Assembly (NCBI RefSeq): GCF_001440415.1
Contig: NZ_LLYA01000192.1
Location: forward strand, 124,001 to 188,000
Reading direction: 5' to 3'
Length of the DNA stretch: 64,000 nt
DNA from: Bradyrhizobium retamae
Lineage (GTDB): Bacteria > Pseudomonadota > Alphaproteobacteria > Rhizobiales > Xanthobacteraceae
The translations under genes and the position numbers were made by a program. Under the pieces are notes generated by a model, which saw only the letters and a program-made list of their open reading frames with translations, had not been told where the DNA came from and ran no database searches. Below, piece after piece: positions 1 through 8,477 of this stretch. Numbering within the stretch: the stretch's first letter is position 1; each line of letters begins with the position of its first letter.

Positions 1-89
1 GGCGGGGACGGACGCCGTTTCGCATCCCGGTTGGCTGCGAAGCGCCGCGTCGGCGATTTGCGTCAGCTCGGCTCTGCTCTTTCCTGTCG

Positions 90-959
90 TCACAGGTGGC
101 CGGTGCCTTTGCTCTGCGCCGTCAGCCCGAGGCGCTTGGCGATGATCCGGTCGAGGGTGCGCTTGGGCAACGCCGCCGCCATGAACTGGCGCATCGGATC
201 CGGCGCGATGACGTAGCGCACCTTGGGATTGGGTCGCGTCAACGCCTCGAACACCTTCTCGGCGATCATCTCGGCCGGCAATCCGTTCGCGCCGAGTTGC
301 AGCATGAAGGCGCGGATTTTCTCCAGCGCCGGGAAATATGGCGAGTTTTTGTAGGCGGAGATATCGACCTCCTCGGCCTTGCTCCAGATCGGCGTCTTGA
401 CCGCGCCCGGCGCAATGACGATGACGTCGATCCCGAACAACATCAGTTCGCGGCGCAGGCTCTCCGAGAGCCCCTCGATGGCGTGCTTGGAGGCAGAATA
501 GGCCGAGGTCAGCGGATTGCCGTTCTTACCAGCGACCGAGGAGATCATCACGATCCGCCCCTTCGGCCCCTTCAGGGCCGGATCGGAGCCGAGCAGCGGC
601 CCGATGGCCTGGGTCGCAATGATCGGGCCGATGAAATTGACCTCCATCTGGCGACGGAATTCGTCAGCGGCGAGTTCGAGCACCGGGCCCGATACCGCAA
701 TGCCGGCATTGTTGACGAGGCCGGCGAGCGTTTCGCCGCTGAGCGCGCGCCGGACCTCGCGCGCCGCCGCCAGCACCGCGGCTTCATCGGTGACATCGAA
801 GGTCAGCGGCGTGAAGTTCGTCCCGAACTCAGCTTTGAGGCGGTCGGCATCGGCCTGCTTGCGCACGCTGCCGAACACGCGGAAGCCGCGGTCGAGCAAG
901 AGCTTCGAACTGGCCCAGCCGATGCCGGTGGACGCGCCGGTGATGACAACAGATCTCAT
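90..959 (-). CDS. SDR family NAD(P)-dependent oxidoreductase
   Basis: A classical short-chain dehydrogenase of 289 aa, probably cytosolic. The N-terminal Rossmann cofactor motif TGASTGIG lies at residues 7-14 and NNAG at 83-86. The catalytic set is Ser141, Tyr154 and Lys158 (YSASK), followed by a PGAVKTPI segment typical of the family. Residues RK at 33-34, just after beta-2, would suit NADP(H), but that is inference. The substrate cannot be told from sequence. It stands alone on the minus strand with a long gap upstream, so it is probably monocistronic. The ATG at 959 starts directly on the first beta strand (MRSVVITG), so the start is secure. Confidence 0.88.
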   Translation of the reverse strand: MRSVVITGASTGIGWASSKLLLDRGFRVFGSVRKQADADRLKAEFGTNFTPLTFDVTDEAAVLAAAREVRRALSGETLAGLVNNAGIAVSGPVLELAADEFRRQMEVNFIGPIIATQAIGPLLGSDPALKGPKGRIVMISSVAGKNGNPLTSAYSASKHAIEGLSESLRRELMLFGIDVIVIAPGAVKTPIWSKAEEVDISAYKNSPYFPALEKIRAFMLQLGANGLPAEMIAEKVFEALTRPNPKVRYVIAPDPMRQFMAAALPKRTLDRIIAKRLGLTAQSKGTGHL

Positions 960-1415
960 GACCTAAGCCCTTGTAAGAGGTTTAATGAAGTTCGTCGTGA
1001 AGGAATGCTTAAGCGCCGGCTCCGCAGGCTTCCTCCGCGGGGTGCAGCCAGTCTTGACGGCGTCTTGTTCGGCAGATTGCTATTCGAATTTTCCCGGGAA
1101 CGGTTTGGTGAGGATAGCAGCCGGACCGGAATACCGGAAGCGGCGGCAGATGGCCGATCGGTTCGACGTCGGCGATTTATCGCGCGAAATCGCGGCATAC
1201 GTCCCGATCGGATTGGTAAAGAAATTCGGAGCGCAGAATTTGCAATGCGCAGGCCCTGCTTCGGCATGCGTCTGTCCGCAACAAGCGCGGCCGATGCATT
1301 GCCCGATTCAAATGCAGTCGATCTTTATTTTGCCGAGTCCCCGCCTTTAACGCAGGGGTAAGGCTCGGTTGGCCATTGTGGGCGCGAACCCTTCAACAAC
1401 AGACAGGCTGCCCAC
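960..1415. other. Intergenic region between divergent SDR and DUF2336 genes
   Basis: About 456 bp between two divergently read genes. It must hold both promoters. Plus-strand frames run through it (for example 985-1350), but they show no recognisable domain and no clear ribosome binding site, so I do not call a gene. I see no strong inverted repeat. Confidence 0.5.
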
Positions 1416-2522
1416 ATGGTGCAACAGCCGGCGCACTCGATCATTGCCGAACTTGAAGATGCCGTCAGAGGCGGTTCATCCGCCAAGCGGGTGGAGACCC
1501 TGCGGCAGGTCACCGATCTCTTCCTCCATGACGGAGAACGCCTCAGCGACGATCAGGTCAGGGTCTTCGACGACGTGCTCTGCCTCCTGATCGCGCGTGT
1601 CGAGACACGGGCGAAGGCCGAACTTTCCAAGCGGCTGGCGCCGCTCGACTACGCTCCGTTCGAAGTCATCCAGCATCTCGCCTGGGACGACGAGATCGAG
1701 GTCGCCGGCAGCGTGCTGGCCCATTCCAGCCGGCTCGGGACCGATGTGCTGGTCAAGATCGCCAGCAGCAAGGGACAGGATCACCTGCTCGCCATTTCCG
1801 GCCGCGCCGAACTGCCCGCGGCCGTGACCGACGTCATCGTCGACCGCGGCGAAGGCCAGGTGATCCGCAAGCTCGCCAACAATGCCGGCGCCAAGTTTTC
1901 CGACCAGGGCTATTCCACCATCGTCGCCCGCGCCGGCGCCGACGACGAACTGGTCGAAATCCTCGGCCTTCGCGCCGATTTCCCGGCCAAGTTCATAGGC
2001 GACCTGCTGCGCCGCGCCAAGGAGACCGTTCGCGCGCGGCTTCTGGCCATCGCGCCGCCCGCGCTCCAGGACGAGATCAAGCGGGTCCTGAACGAGGTCG
2101 CCCGCGAGGCCCCGCCACCGAGCCGGAGCTTCGGAGTCGCCGAGGAACTCGTGAAGCTGATGAAGGGGTTGAACGAGCTCGACGACGCGGCGGTGTACAA
2201 ATTCGCTGAAACGAACAAGTTCGACGAAGTGACGGTCGCGCTTGCCGTCCTCAACGACATGCCGGTCGAGATGACGGCGAAGCTGATGGAAGGGCCGCGG
2301 GCCGACCTGATCCTGATTCCTTGCCGGTCAGCACGCCTGAACTGGCCGACGGTCGAGTCCATCCTGCGCAACCGGCCGGTAAAGCCTCCGATCAGCGAGC
2401 AGACGCTGGAGATCGCGCAACGCGATTTTCGCAAGCTGTCGATGGAGACGGCCCAGCGCACCGTCCGCTTCTGGCAGTTGCACAACAAGATCGAGAAAGA
2501 GCCAATCATCCGGACGAATTGA
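1416..2522 (+). CDS. DUF2336 domain-containing protein
   Basis: A 368-aa soluble, mostly helical protein that I assign to DUF2336, a family common in Bradyrhizobium and other alphaproteobacteria with no settled function. The body is built of HEAT-like helical stretches: repeated patterns of the type 'VLAHSSRLGTDVLVKIAS' and 'AISGRAELPAAVTDVIVDRG' around residues 95-150. No signal peptide or membrane segment is visible. The C-terminal part (residues 225-360) is also helical and ends in a conserved-looking block with aromatic residues (RFWQLHN). It has no close co-directional neighbour and is probably transcribed alone. The role is unknown. Confidence 0.75.
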   Translation: MVQQPAHSIIAELEDAVRGGSSAKRVETLRQVTDLFLHDGERLSDDQVRVFDDVLCLLIARVETRAKAELSKRLAPLDYAPFEVIQHLAWDDEIEVAGSVLAHSSRLGTDVLVKIASSKGQDHLLAISGRAELPAAVTDVIVDRGEGQVIRKLANNAGAKFSDQGYSTIVARAGADDELVEILGLRADFPAKFIGDLLRRAKETVRARLLAIAPPALQDEIKRVLNEVAREAPPPSRSFGVAEELVKLMKGLNELDDAAVYKFAETNKFDEVTVALAVLNDMPVEMTAKLMEGPRADLILIPCRSARLNWPTVESILRNRPVKPPISEQTLEIAQRDFRKLSMETAQRTVRFWQLHNKIEKEPIIRTN

Positions 2523-2582
2523 GCGGTCGAATTGGGTCTTGCCTGTGCGCCGTGGTCACGGCGCGCACACGGTCCGAACCGG

Positions 2583-3419
2583 TCACCGGCCATCCAGCGC
2601 GCGATCCAGCCAACCATCGGCGCCGCCTCGAACCCATTCAAAGCCGAGCCGCCGGGTCAGATCGACACCCTCGGGGCGAAGCATCCGCACCTCGGGGTGC
2701 TCGAAACTATCTGGCATCAGACAGAAGCCGAGACCCGCCGCCACCATCGCGAGCGCCCGCGCGTCGCTGTCCGTCTGGGCGACGACTTTCGGCCGCACCT
2801 TCCAGGCGTCGAGAATGCGCGACGCCGACTGCAGCTGCTCGCAGTGTATGCGCACGATCAAAGGCTGGCCCGCCAAGATCTCGGGCGAGACTGGCCCGCG
2901 CGGGAATGAGCGGGCGGAAACGGCCAGCGCCTGCCGATCAGCCGCCAATTCCAATTGCCGGTGGCCTCGTGCGGCCGATCCGAGCGCCGTCAGGACGACA
3001 TCGTAGCGGCCATTGGCTAGCCGCTGTCGCAGCTTGGCAAGCGGTGCATCTTCGGTCCGCCACGACCGCCCCGGCTCGATTGCCCGCAACCGCTCAATGC
3101 ATTGCGCCACGAATGCCGGAGCAATCGTCGGCAGAATTCCAAGCCGCAGCGGCCTGCCCGATGGCCTGCCGCCGGACGCCGCCTTGAGCCGCTCAGCCTG
3201 GCGCAAAATCGATCGCGAGGTCTCCAGCACCTCTTCGCCCCTCGGAGTGAGCCTCACGCCACGCGCATGACGCTCCAGCAGTGCGAATCCCAGCTCGGCC
3301 TCGAGGGAGGCTATCGCGGCGGACAGCGTCGGCTGCGTGACGAAGGCCCGGCGCGCGCCGGCGCTGAAGCTGCCCGCTTCGGCAACAGCCACGAAATACC
3401 TGATCTGCTTGAAATCCAT
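2583..3419 (-). CDS. LysR family transcriptional regulator
   Basis: A 278-aa LysR-type regulator. The winged helix-turn-helix occupies residues 1-60 (start MDFKQIRYFVAVAEAGSFSA, then TQPTLSAAIASLEAELG), followed by the linker helix and a periplasmic-binding-protein-like effector domain (about 90-270). It is read divergently from the PaaI-type thioesterase, and the gap between them carries an inverted repeat fitting a LysR site, so control of the thioesterase plus autoregulation is likely. The protein is at the short end of the family (usually about 300 aa), but both domains appear whole. The effector is unknown. Confidence 0.88.
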   Translation of the reverse strand: MDFKQIRYFVAVAEAGSFSAGARRAFVTQPTLSAAIASLEAELGFALLERHARGVRLTPRGEEVLETSRSILRQAERLKAASGGRPSGRPLRLGILPTIAPAFVAQCIERLRAIEPGRSWRTEDAPLAKLRQRLANGRYDVVLTALGSAARGHRQLELAADRQALAVSARSFPRGPVSPEILAGQPLIVRIHCEQLQSASRILDAWKVRPKVVAQTDSDARALAMVAAGLGFCLMPDSFEHPEVRMLRPEGVDLTRRLGFEWVRGGADGWLDRALDGR

Positions 3420-3427
3420 CCATAGAG

Positions 3428-3447
3428 GATATCTATAGCTCGATATC
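3428..3447. promoter_or_regulatory. Candidate LysR operator in divergent promoter
   Basis: GATATC, 8 bases, GATATC: a symmetrical site that also contains an AT-N11-AT-like LysR box. It lies 9 bases upstream of the LysR start codon and about 75 bases upstream of the preferred thioesterase start, the usual position for autoregulated LysR/target pairs. No binding is shown; the call rests on symmetry and position. Confidence 0.45.
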
Positions 3448-3520
3448 AGAGCAATCGCGATTGCCTAAGCCTCTCGCTGATCCGAGCATGGCGCCGGTCA
3501 ATGAAGCCGGGAGAGGATCG

Positions 3521-3976
3521 ATGGATCGTCCGAAACCGCAGATGTCCACGCACGATGCAATCCGCGAACTGGTCGAACGGGTCACCTATGCGCCCGGCTA
3601 TACCAAGGCCGTCGGCACCAGGGTCGAGCACGCGGAACCCGGCCACGTCGTGATGTCGCTCGCGAAAGGCGATGGTCTCGTGCAGGTGAACGGCTTCTTT
3701 CATGGCGGCGTCATCGCCGGGCTGGCGGACCATGCCGGCGGCGGGGCCGTCACCACGGCCATGCCGCCCGGCCGGTTTGCGGTGACCGTCAACCTCCAGG
3801 TCAGCTATCTGGCTCCGGCAAAGGGGGAGTCGCTGATCGCGCGCGCCCGCGCGATTCTGGTTGGAAGCACGATTGGCGTGGCACATGTGGACGTGGCATC
3901 GCTGGCCGACGGGACGGAGACGCCGTGCGCGGTGGCGATCGTGACGCTTCGCGGCGTCGACTTCCCCGCCCGATAG
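3521..3976 (+). CDS. PaaI family thioesterase (hot-dog fold)
   Basis: A hot-dog fold acyl-CoA thioesterase of the PaaI/4HBT type, 151 aa from the chosen start. The family motif is seen as GFFHGGVIAGLADHAGGGAV, where the HGG and the acidic Asp mark the active-site helix, followed by NLQVSYLAPAKGESLIARARAI strands. I prefer ATG 3521 because GGGAGAGG sits 4 bases upstream; the longer frame from 3461 would run into the divergent promoter and has no such site. It is read away from the LysR gene and is its probable target. The acyl-CoA substrate is unknown; phenylacetate-type aromatic degradation is only one possibility. Confidence 0.83.
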   Translation: MDRPKPQMSTHDAIRELVERVTYAPGYTKAVGTRVEHAEPGHVVMSLAKGDGLVQVNGFFHGGVIAGLADHAGGGAVTTAMPPGRFAVTVNLQVSYLAPAKGESLIARARAILVGSTIGVAHVDVASLADGTETPCAVAIVTLRGVDFPAR

Positions 3977-4532
3977 TCACAACGTAATACCGGCGGTGGC
4001 GGTGGCTCGCGCGAGATGCTTCAGCGCTCCGAACAAACACTGTCTTGCAACACCGGATCATCGCTGATCCGACACATGAGGGCCTCCGAAGCCGTGAACC
4101 AGCGTCCCGGCGCTGTCGCTCAAAGGATCATTCACGGTGAGAGCACAGATTAAGCAACGGCGCTTTGAATCTGTAAGCGCTCACGTTTTCGTCGCCAATG
4201 TAGTTGTTGAACTGCTTCGCGCCCAAGGATGTGCATAAAGCGTCAGTTCTTCGGCTTGGGTTGTCGGCGCGTTTCGAGTGGCGCATTGAAGAATGTGGTT
4301 GAACCATCAGTTCTTCGAGGAAACGGCGAGACCGTGGGTTGCGATCTCGCCGGACAATGCCGCGCAAGGATTAAGATTTGGTGTTGCAGTACCGTAGTGG
4401 GCAAAGGCGCTTTGCGCCGTGCCCACCACCTATCCACTTAATCATCTTGCATGGTGGCCACGCTGAGCCTGTCATCGGGCGCGCATTCGCGCGACCCGTT
4501 GGCTCTGCCCACCCTACACGATCGTCTGCGCC
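3977..4532. other. Intergenic region downstream of thioesterase and ilvC
   Basis: About 556 bp between convergent genes. The first 400 bases hold no gene I can support; small frames on both strands lack ribosome binding sites and look like chance. A short hairpin (GGATCA-TCGC-TGATCC) is near 4049-4064. The last 130 bases hold a dispersed repeat, listed separately. Confidence 0.5.
4397..4522. repeat. Dispersed palindromic repeat (TGGGCA...TGCCCA type)
   Basis: An imperfect hairpin of the form GTGGGCAAAGGCGC-TTT-GCGCCGTGCCCAC at 4397-4426 is followed by a half-related unit (CGCGCATTCGCGCG ... TGCCCACCCTACACGAT) ending near 4522. The 'GTAGGGTGGGCAAAG...GTGCCCACC' vocabulary is familiar from intergenic repeats of Bradyrhizobium. 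It lies between convergent genes just beyond the ilvC stop, so it may also act as a transcription barrier. The boundaries are approximate. Confidence 0.6.
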
Positions 4533-5552
4533 TCAGTTCTTCGTCTTGTCGACCAGCGCGCCCTTCTTGATCCACGGCATCATGTCGCGGAGCTTGGCGC
4601 CGACTTCCTCGATCGGGTGCTGGGCGAGCTTGGCGCGGGTCGCCTTGAACGAGGTCTGGTTGACCTTGTTCTCCAGCATCCAGTCGCGGGCGAACTTGCC
4701 GGACTGGATGTCGTTGAGTACCCGCTTCATCTCCTTCTTGGTCTCGTCGGTGACGATGCGCGGGCCGGTGACGTATTCGCCGTACTCGGCGGTGTTGGAG
4801 ATCGAGTAGTTCATGTTGGCGATGCCGCCTTCATAGATCAGGTCGACGATCAGCTTCACCTCGTGGAGGCACTCGAAATAGGCCATCTCCGGCGCGTAGC
4901 CGGCTTCGACCAGCGTCTCGTAGCCGCCCTTGATCAGTTCCACCAGGCCGCCGCAGAGCACCACCTGCTCGCCGAACAAATCGGTCTCGCACTCTTCCTT
5001 GAACGTGGTCTCGATGATGCCGGCGCGGCCGCCGCCGATCGCCGAGGCATAGCTCAAGCCCAGGTCATGGGCATTGCCGGAGACGTCCTTGGCGATCGCG
5101 ATCAGGCAGGGCACGCCGCCACCGCGCTGATATTCCGAGCGCACGGTATGGCCGGGGCCCTTCGGGGCGATCATCAGCACGTCGAGGTCGGCGCGGGGAT
5201 CGAGCAGGTTGAAATGGACGTTGAGGCCGTGCGCGAATACCAGCGCCGCGCCCTTCTTCATGTTGTCGTGCAGGTGCTCGCGGTAGATGTCGCCCTGGAG
5301 TTCGTCCGGGGTCAGCATCATCACGAGGTCGGCCCAGTTGGCGGCCTCGGCGACTTCCATCACCTTGAAGCCGGCAGCCTCCGCCTTCTTGGCCGAGGCC
5401 GAGCCCTGGCGCAGCGCAATCGCCACTTCCTTAACGCCGGAGTCCTTCAGGTTCAGCGCATGGGCGTGGCCCTGGCTGCCATAGCCGACGATGACGACCT
5501 TTTTGCCCTTGATCAGGTTCAGGTCGGCGTCGCGATCGTAATAAACACGCAT
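4533..5552 (-). CDS. ilvC: Ketol-acid reductoisomerase
   Basis: Class I ketol-acid reductoisomerase, 339 aa, the usual length for the short form. It converts 2-acetolactate or 2-aceto-2-hydroxybutyrate to the dihydroxy acids with NADPH and Mg2+, the second common step of valine, leucine and isoleucine synthesis. The nucleotide motif GYGSQGHAHALNL lies at residues 23-35, and the all-helical KARI C-terminal domain carries the Mg ligands (ETTFKEECETDLFGEQ, LIYEGGIANMNYSISNTAEYG). It is the last gene of the minus-strand ilv block but lies 146 bases after the LysE gene, so it may have its own promoter. Confidence 0.97.
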   Translation of the reverse strand: MRVYYDRDADLNLIKGKKVVIVGYGSQGHAHALNLKDSGVKEVAIALRQGSASAKKAEAAGFKVMEVAEAANWADLVMMLTPDELQGDIYREHLHDNMKKGAALVFAHGLNVHFNLLDPRADLDVLMIAPKGPGHTVRSEYQRGGGVPCLIAIAKDVSGNAHDLGLSYASAIGGGRAGIIETTFKEECETDLFGEQVVLCGGLVELIKGGYETLVEAGYAPEMAYFECLHEVKLIVDLIYEGGIANMNYSISNTAEYGEYVTGPRIVTDETKKEMKRVLNDIQSGKFARDWMLENKVNQTSFKATRAKLAQHPIEEVGAKLRDMMPWIKKGALVDKTKN

Positions 5553-5698
5553 GGTCGTTTCCTCAATCGATGGCCAAAAAGGGCCGGTTAATCAGGCATT
5601 TGGACAGGTGAGACCGCCGGTCGCCCGCGAATTTCCGGCGTTGTCTAGAGCATTTTTCCTCGAAGGGGAAACCCGTTTATGCATGGTGCGGCGCGGCA

Positions 5699-6307
5699 TC
5701 ATGCGTCCATGAAGACCGGATAGAGCGAGGCCAGGAGCAGCACCGCCATCACGATATTGAAGGCGCGCACCGCCCGGCGGGAGGTCAGGATCGGCCGCAG
5801 CGCGGTGCCGAACAGGGCCCAGGCCGTGCAGGACAGGATGCCCAGGATCAGACTTAAGCCGACCTGGATCGCGATATTCCAGGGATAGGCGGCGATCGCC
5901 GCATAGGCAGTGATGGTGCCGATCACCATGACCCAGCCCTTGGCGTTGACCCACTGGAACATCGCCGCGCCCCAGAACGTCATCGGGCGGCCTTCGCGAC
6001 GCTTGTCCTGATCCGCGGACGGCGGCTCGGACATCGCAATCGCCCAGGCCAGATAGATCAGGTAGGCCACGCCGAGATATTTCAGGATGGTCTGCAGCAC
6101 CGGATAGGCGATGAAGATGGTCCCGAGCCCGAGACCGACCGCACCGATCATGAAGGCAAAACCGACCGTGATCCCCATGATGTGCGGGATGGTTGGGCGG
6201 AAGCCGTAGGTGAGCCCCGACGACAGCAACATGATGTTGTTCGGCCCCGGCGTGAAGAACATCACGGTGGCGAACATGATGAAGGCGATCAGCAGCGATT
6301 GCGACAT
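5699..6307 (-). CDS. LysE family amino-acid exporter
   Basis: An inner-membrane exporter of the LysE/RhtB family, 202 aa from the ATG at 6307. It shows six hydrophobic segments and the family N-terminus FFTPGPNNIMLLSSGLTYG, in which PGPN is the signature. GAGGCCCCC precedes the ATG, and the frame upstream of it overlaps the EamA gene, so the shorter start is chosen. It starts 7 bases after the EamA stop and is very probably cotranscribed with it and with the ilvB-ilvN block. That context suggests export of a branched-chain amino acid, threonine or a related metabolite; the substrate is not shown by the sequence. Confidence 0.88.
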   Translation of the reverse strand: MSQSLLIAFIMFATVMFFTPGPNNIMLLSSGLTYGFRPTIPHIMGITVGFAFMIGAVGLGLGTIFIAYPVLQTILKYLGVAYLIYLAWAIAMSEPPSADQDKRREGRPMTFWGAAMFQWVNAKGWVMVIGTITAYAAIAAYPWNIAIQVGLSLILGILSCTAWALFGTALRPILTSRRAVRAFNIVMAVLLLASLYPVFMDA

Positions 6308-6314
6308 GGGGGCC

Positions 6315-7205
6315 TCATGGGATCTTTGGCAGAACTTGTTTTTCTGAAGCCTTGGTGGGTTTGGACAGCAACATGACGGCGATGCCGCCGACCACGGTGA
6401 CCATGCCGGCAAGCCGTAGCGGCCCAAAAGTCTCGCCGAACACGACGGTCGATGCAGCGGAACCGACGAACGGCACCAACAGCGCGAACGGCACAACCTG
6501 CGCCGCCGGATAATCCCGCAGCAGCCGGCCCCACAGCCAGTAGGCGATACTGGTTGAGATACCACCCAGGCCGATCATGCACATCAGGCCGGTCAGCGAC
6601 ATGTGGGTCAGCGCATACCAGGTCGGCTGCGGGCCATTGCTGACCAGCGTCAGCGCAAACAGCGGAACCGCGGCAACCAGACACAGCCACGCGAACAGGT
6701 CGAACATCGGCACGCCCTGCGCATGCCGCAGCAGCAGATTGCCGGCCGCGAAGCTGAGCGGCGAGATCATCAAGATCGCGAAGGCGCTGACGCTGAAATC
6801 GTAACCGACGGTGCCGCAGATCATGAGCAGGCCTGCGGTGGCGATGGCAATGCCGACTGTCTGCCCCGCGCTCGGCCGCTCGCGAAACAACAGCGCGGCA
6901 AAGCCGATCGTGAATAGCGCCTGGCTCTGCACGATCACGCTGGAGAGACCGACCGGAACGCCGTGCGCAATGGCAAAGGCCTGGGCGAGAAACTGGCCGA
7001 GGAACAGCGTGAAGCTGATCGCGACCAGCACCGTCCAGGAAACCTTGGGCCGCGCCAGGAACAGGCAGGGCAAGGCCGCGATGGAAAAGCGCAGCGTCGT
7101 CATCAATTCCGGCGAAAACTCGTCGAGCGCGATCCGACTGGCCACGAAAGCAAGCCCCCAGATCACCGCTACCAGCACGGCGATGCAAACATCGGCCGGT
7201 TTCAT
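6315..7205 (-). CDS. EamA/DMT superfamily transporter
   Basis: A 296-aa inner-membrane protein with about ten transmembrane segments arranged as two EamA repeats (first repeat about 7-140, second about 155-285). The start MKPADVCIAVLVAVIWGLAFVAS is a typical EamA first helix, and the second repeat ends with FGETFGPLRLAGMVTVVGGIAVML. Relatives include amino-acid and metabolite exporters such as EamA and RhtA; the substrate is unknown. It begins 6 bases after the methyltransferase stop and is followed 7 bases later by a LysE exporter, so two exporters of different families are in one transcription unit with ilvBN. Confidence 0.88.
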   Translation of the reverse strand: MKPADVCIAVLVAVIWGLAFVASRIALDEFSPELMTTLRFSIAALPCLFLARPKVSWTVLVAISFTLFLGQFLAQAFAIAHGVPVGLSSVIVQSQALFTIGFAALLFRERPSAGQTVGIAIATAGLLMICGTVGYDFSVSAFAILMISPLSFAAGNLLLRHAQGVPMFDLFAWLCLVAAVPLFALTLVSNGPQPTWYALTHMSLTGLMCMIGLGGISTSIAYWLWGRLLRDYPAAQVVPFALLVPFVGSAASTVVFGETFGPLRLAGMVTVVGGIAVMLLSKPTKASEKQVLPKIP

Positions 7206-7211
7206 TTTTTT

Positions 7212-7913
7212 CTAGCTCTGTTGATCCGGCGTTGGTTTGCGCAGGATATAGGTGCCGTGCAGCGGCGCGTGGTAGTCGACCGATTCCAGCGTGAAGCCGA
7301 TATCGGTCAGCATGCGCTCGATCACCCAGCCGAAGGTCGAGTACTCGTCGCGCATATGGGTGACCACGCCTTCGCGCTGGAAATCGTGGTTCTTGATGGT
7401 GAAATCGGCCCACTGCTCGACATCGCGCTCGGTGCCGTCGGGCATGCTGACGAATACGATGTCGCGCAGGTAGAAACTAGCGCCGGGCTTCAGCGCGGCA
7501 TAGATCCTTGCCAGCGCCACCGCCTTCCAGAAATCCGGCAGATGGTGCAGCGTGAATTCGCTGACGATCAGGTCGTAGGAATTGGGCTGGTAGGCAAAGC
7601 TCAATAGCCCTGCCGGCTGGGTGCGGATCGCAACCTTGCGGTCGCGGGCCTGGATATTGGCGAGCGCCAGCATCGCCGGCGAAATGTCTATTGCGTCGAC
7701 CTCGGCGCCCATCAACGCCGCTTCGCAGGCCAGTACACCGTTGCCACAACCGATATCGGCCACGCGCCAGCCGCGCTGCACGCCGAGCATGGTAAGCGCG
7801 GCCCGTGCGCGCTCGTCGCTGTCGTCATGCCGGTCGTAGATCGAGGCGACCGCGGAATCGAGCCCGAGCCGCCGCCTTTGAGTGTAATACCAGTCACGCG
7901 CCAGCATGTTCAC
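7212..7913 (-). CDS. Class I SAM-dependent methyltransferase
   Basis: A soluble methyltransferase of 233 aa with a Rossmann-like fold. Motif I is VADIGCGNGVLACEA at about residues 50-64, then an acidic loop (VDAIDIS), the post-II region (YDLIVSEFTLHHLPD), and a C-terminal half that should bind the acceptor, which is unknown. Two starts are possible: GTG at 7913, which overlaps the ilvN stop as GTGA, or ATG at 7907 two codons later. Either way translation is coupled to ilvN. No known step of branched-chain synthesis needs a methylation, so its place in this operon is unexplained. Confidence 0.83.
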   Translation of the reverse strand: MNMLARDWYYTQRRRLGLDSAVASIYDRHDDSDERARAALTMLGVQRGWRVADIGCGNGVLACEAALMGAEVDAIDISPAMLALANIQARDRKVAIRTQPAGLLSFAYQPNSYDLIVSEFTLHHLPDFWKAVALARIYAALKPGASFYLRDIVFVSMPDGTERDVEQWADFTIKNHDFQREGVVTHMRDEYSTFGWVIERMLTDIGFTLESVDYHAPLHGTYILRKPTPDQQS

Positions 7914-8452
7914 ATCCCCTCAGGCCCACGCCCGATCGCGGCAACGCCAGTGCGCGACACCTCGACAAGGCCGAGCGGGCGCATCAGGTCGATAAATTGA
8001 CTGATCTTGGATGAATTGCCTGTGATCTCGAACACAAAACTCTCGGTCGTGGCGTCGATCACGCGGGCACGGAATGCGTCTGCCAGCCGCAGCGCCTCGA
8101 CCCGGCTGTCGCCGCGGCCACGCACCTTCACCATGGCAAGCTCCCGCTCGATCGAGCGGCCGGTAATGGTCATGTCGACGACACGATAGACCGGGATCAT
8201 GCGGTCGAGCTGGTGCTTGATCTGCTCGATCACCGTCGGCGTGCCCGTCGTGACGATGGTGATGCGCGAGAGATGTTTGTGGCTCTCGGTCTCGGAGACG
8301 GTGAGACTGTCGATGTTGTAACCGCGCCCCGAAAACAGGCCGATCACGCGCGCGAGCACGCCGGGCTCGTTCTGCACCAGCACCGAGAGCGTGTGCGTCT
8401 CGTTGGGATCGTGGCGCTCTTCCAGGAAGTAGGCGGATGCGGGCTGGTTCAT
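7910..8452 (-). CDS. ilvN: Acetolactate synthase small (regulatory) subunit
   Basis: The regulatory subunit of acetohydroxyacid synthase, 180 aa, which binds valine and activates the catalytic IlvB subunit. The N-terminal ACT domain is clear (THTLSVLVQNEPGVLARVIGLFSGRG...), followed by the small-subunit C-terminal domain (RELAMVKV ... FVFEITGNSSKISQFIDLMRPLGLVEVSRTGVAAIGRG). The ATG at 8452 is preferred over the longer frame because AAGGGGACCACA precedes it. Unusually, it is separated from ilvB by a threonine-dehydratase-like gene, and it overlaps the following methyltransferase gene. Also named ilvH in some genomes. Confidence 0.95.
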   Translation of the reverse strand: MNQPASAYFLEERHDPNETHTLSVLVQNEPGVLARVIGLFSGRGYNIDSLTVSETESHKHLSRITIVTTGTPTVIEQIKHQLDRMIPVYRVVDMTITGRSIERELAMVKVRGRGDSRVEALRLADAFRARVIDATTESFVFEITGNSSKISQFIDLMRPLGLVEVSRTGVAAIGRGPEGM

Positions 8453-8477
8453 TGTGGTCCCCTTACATATCCTCTCG

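Noticed and set aside
985..1350. 121-aa plus-strand frame in the first intergenic region
   Set aside because: No homology signal that I recognise, no Shine-Dalgarno, and it overlaps expected promoters.
96..1361. 421-aa plus-strand frame opposite the SDR gene
   Set aside because: It mirrors the G+C-rich SDR gene; it has no domain, no ribosome site, and its composition is that of an antisense shadow.
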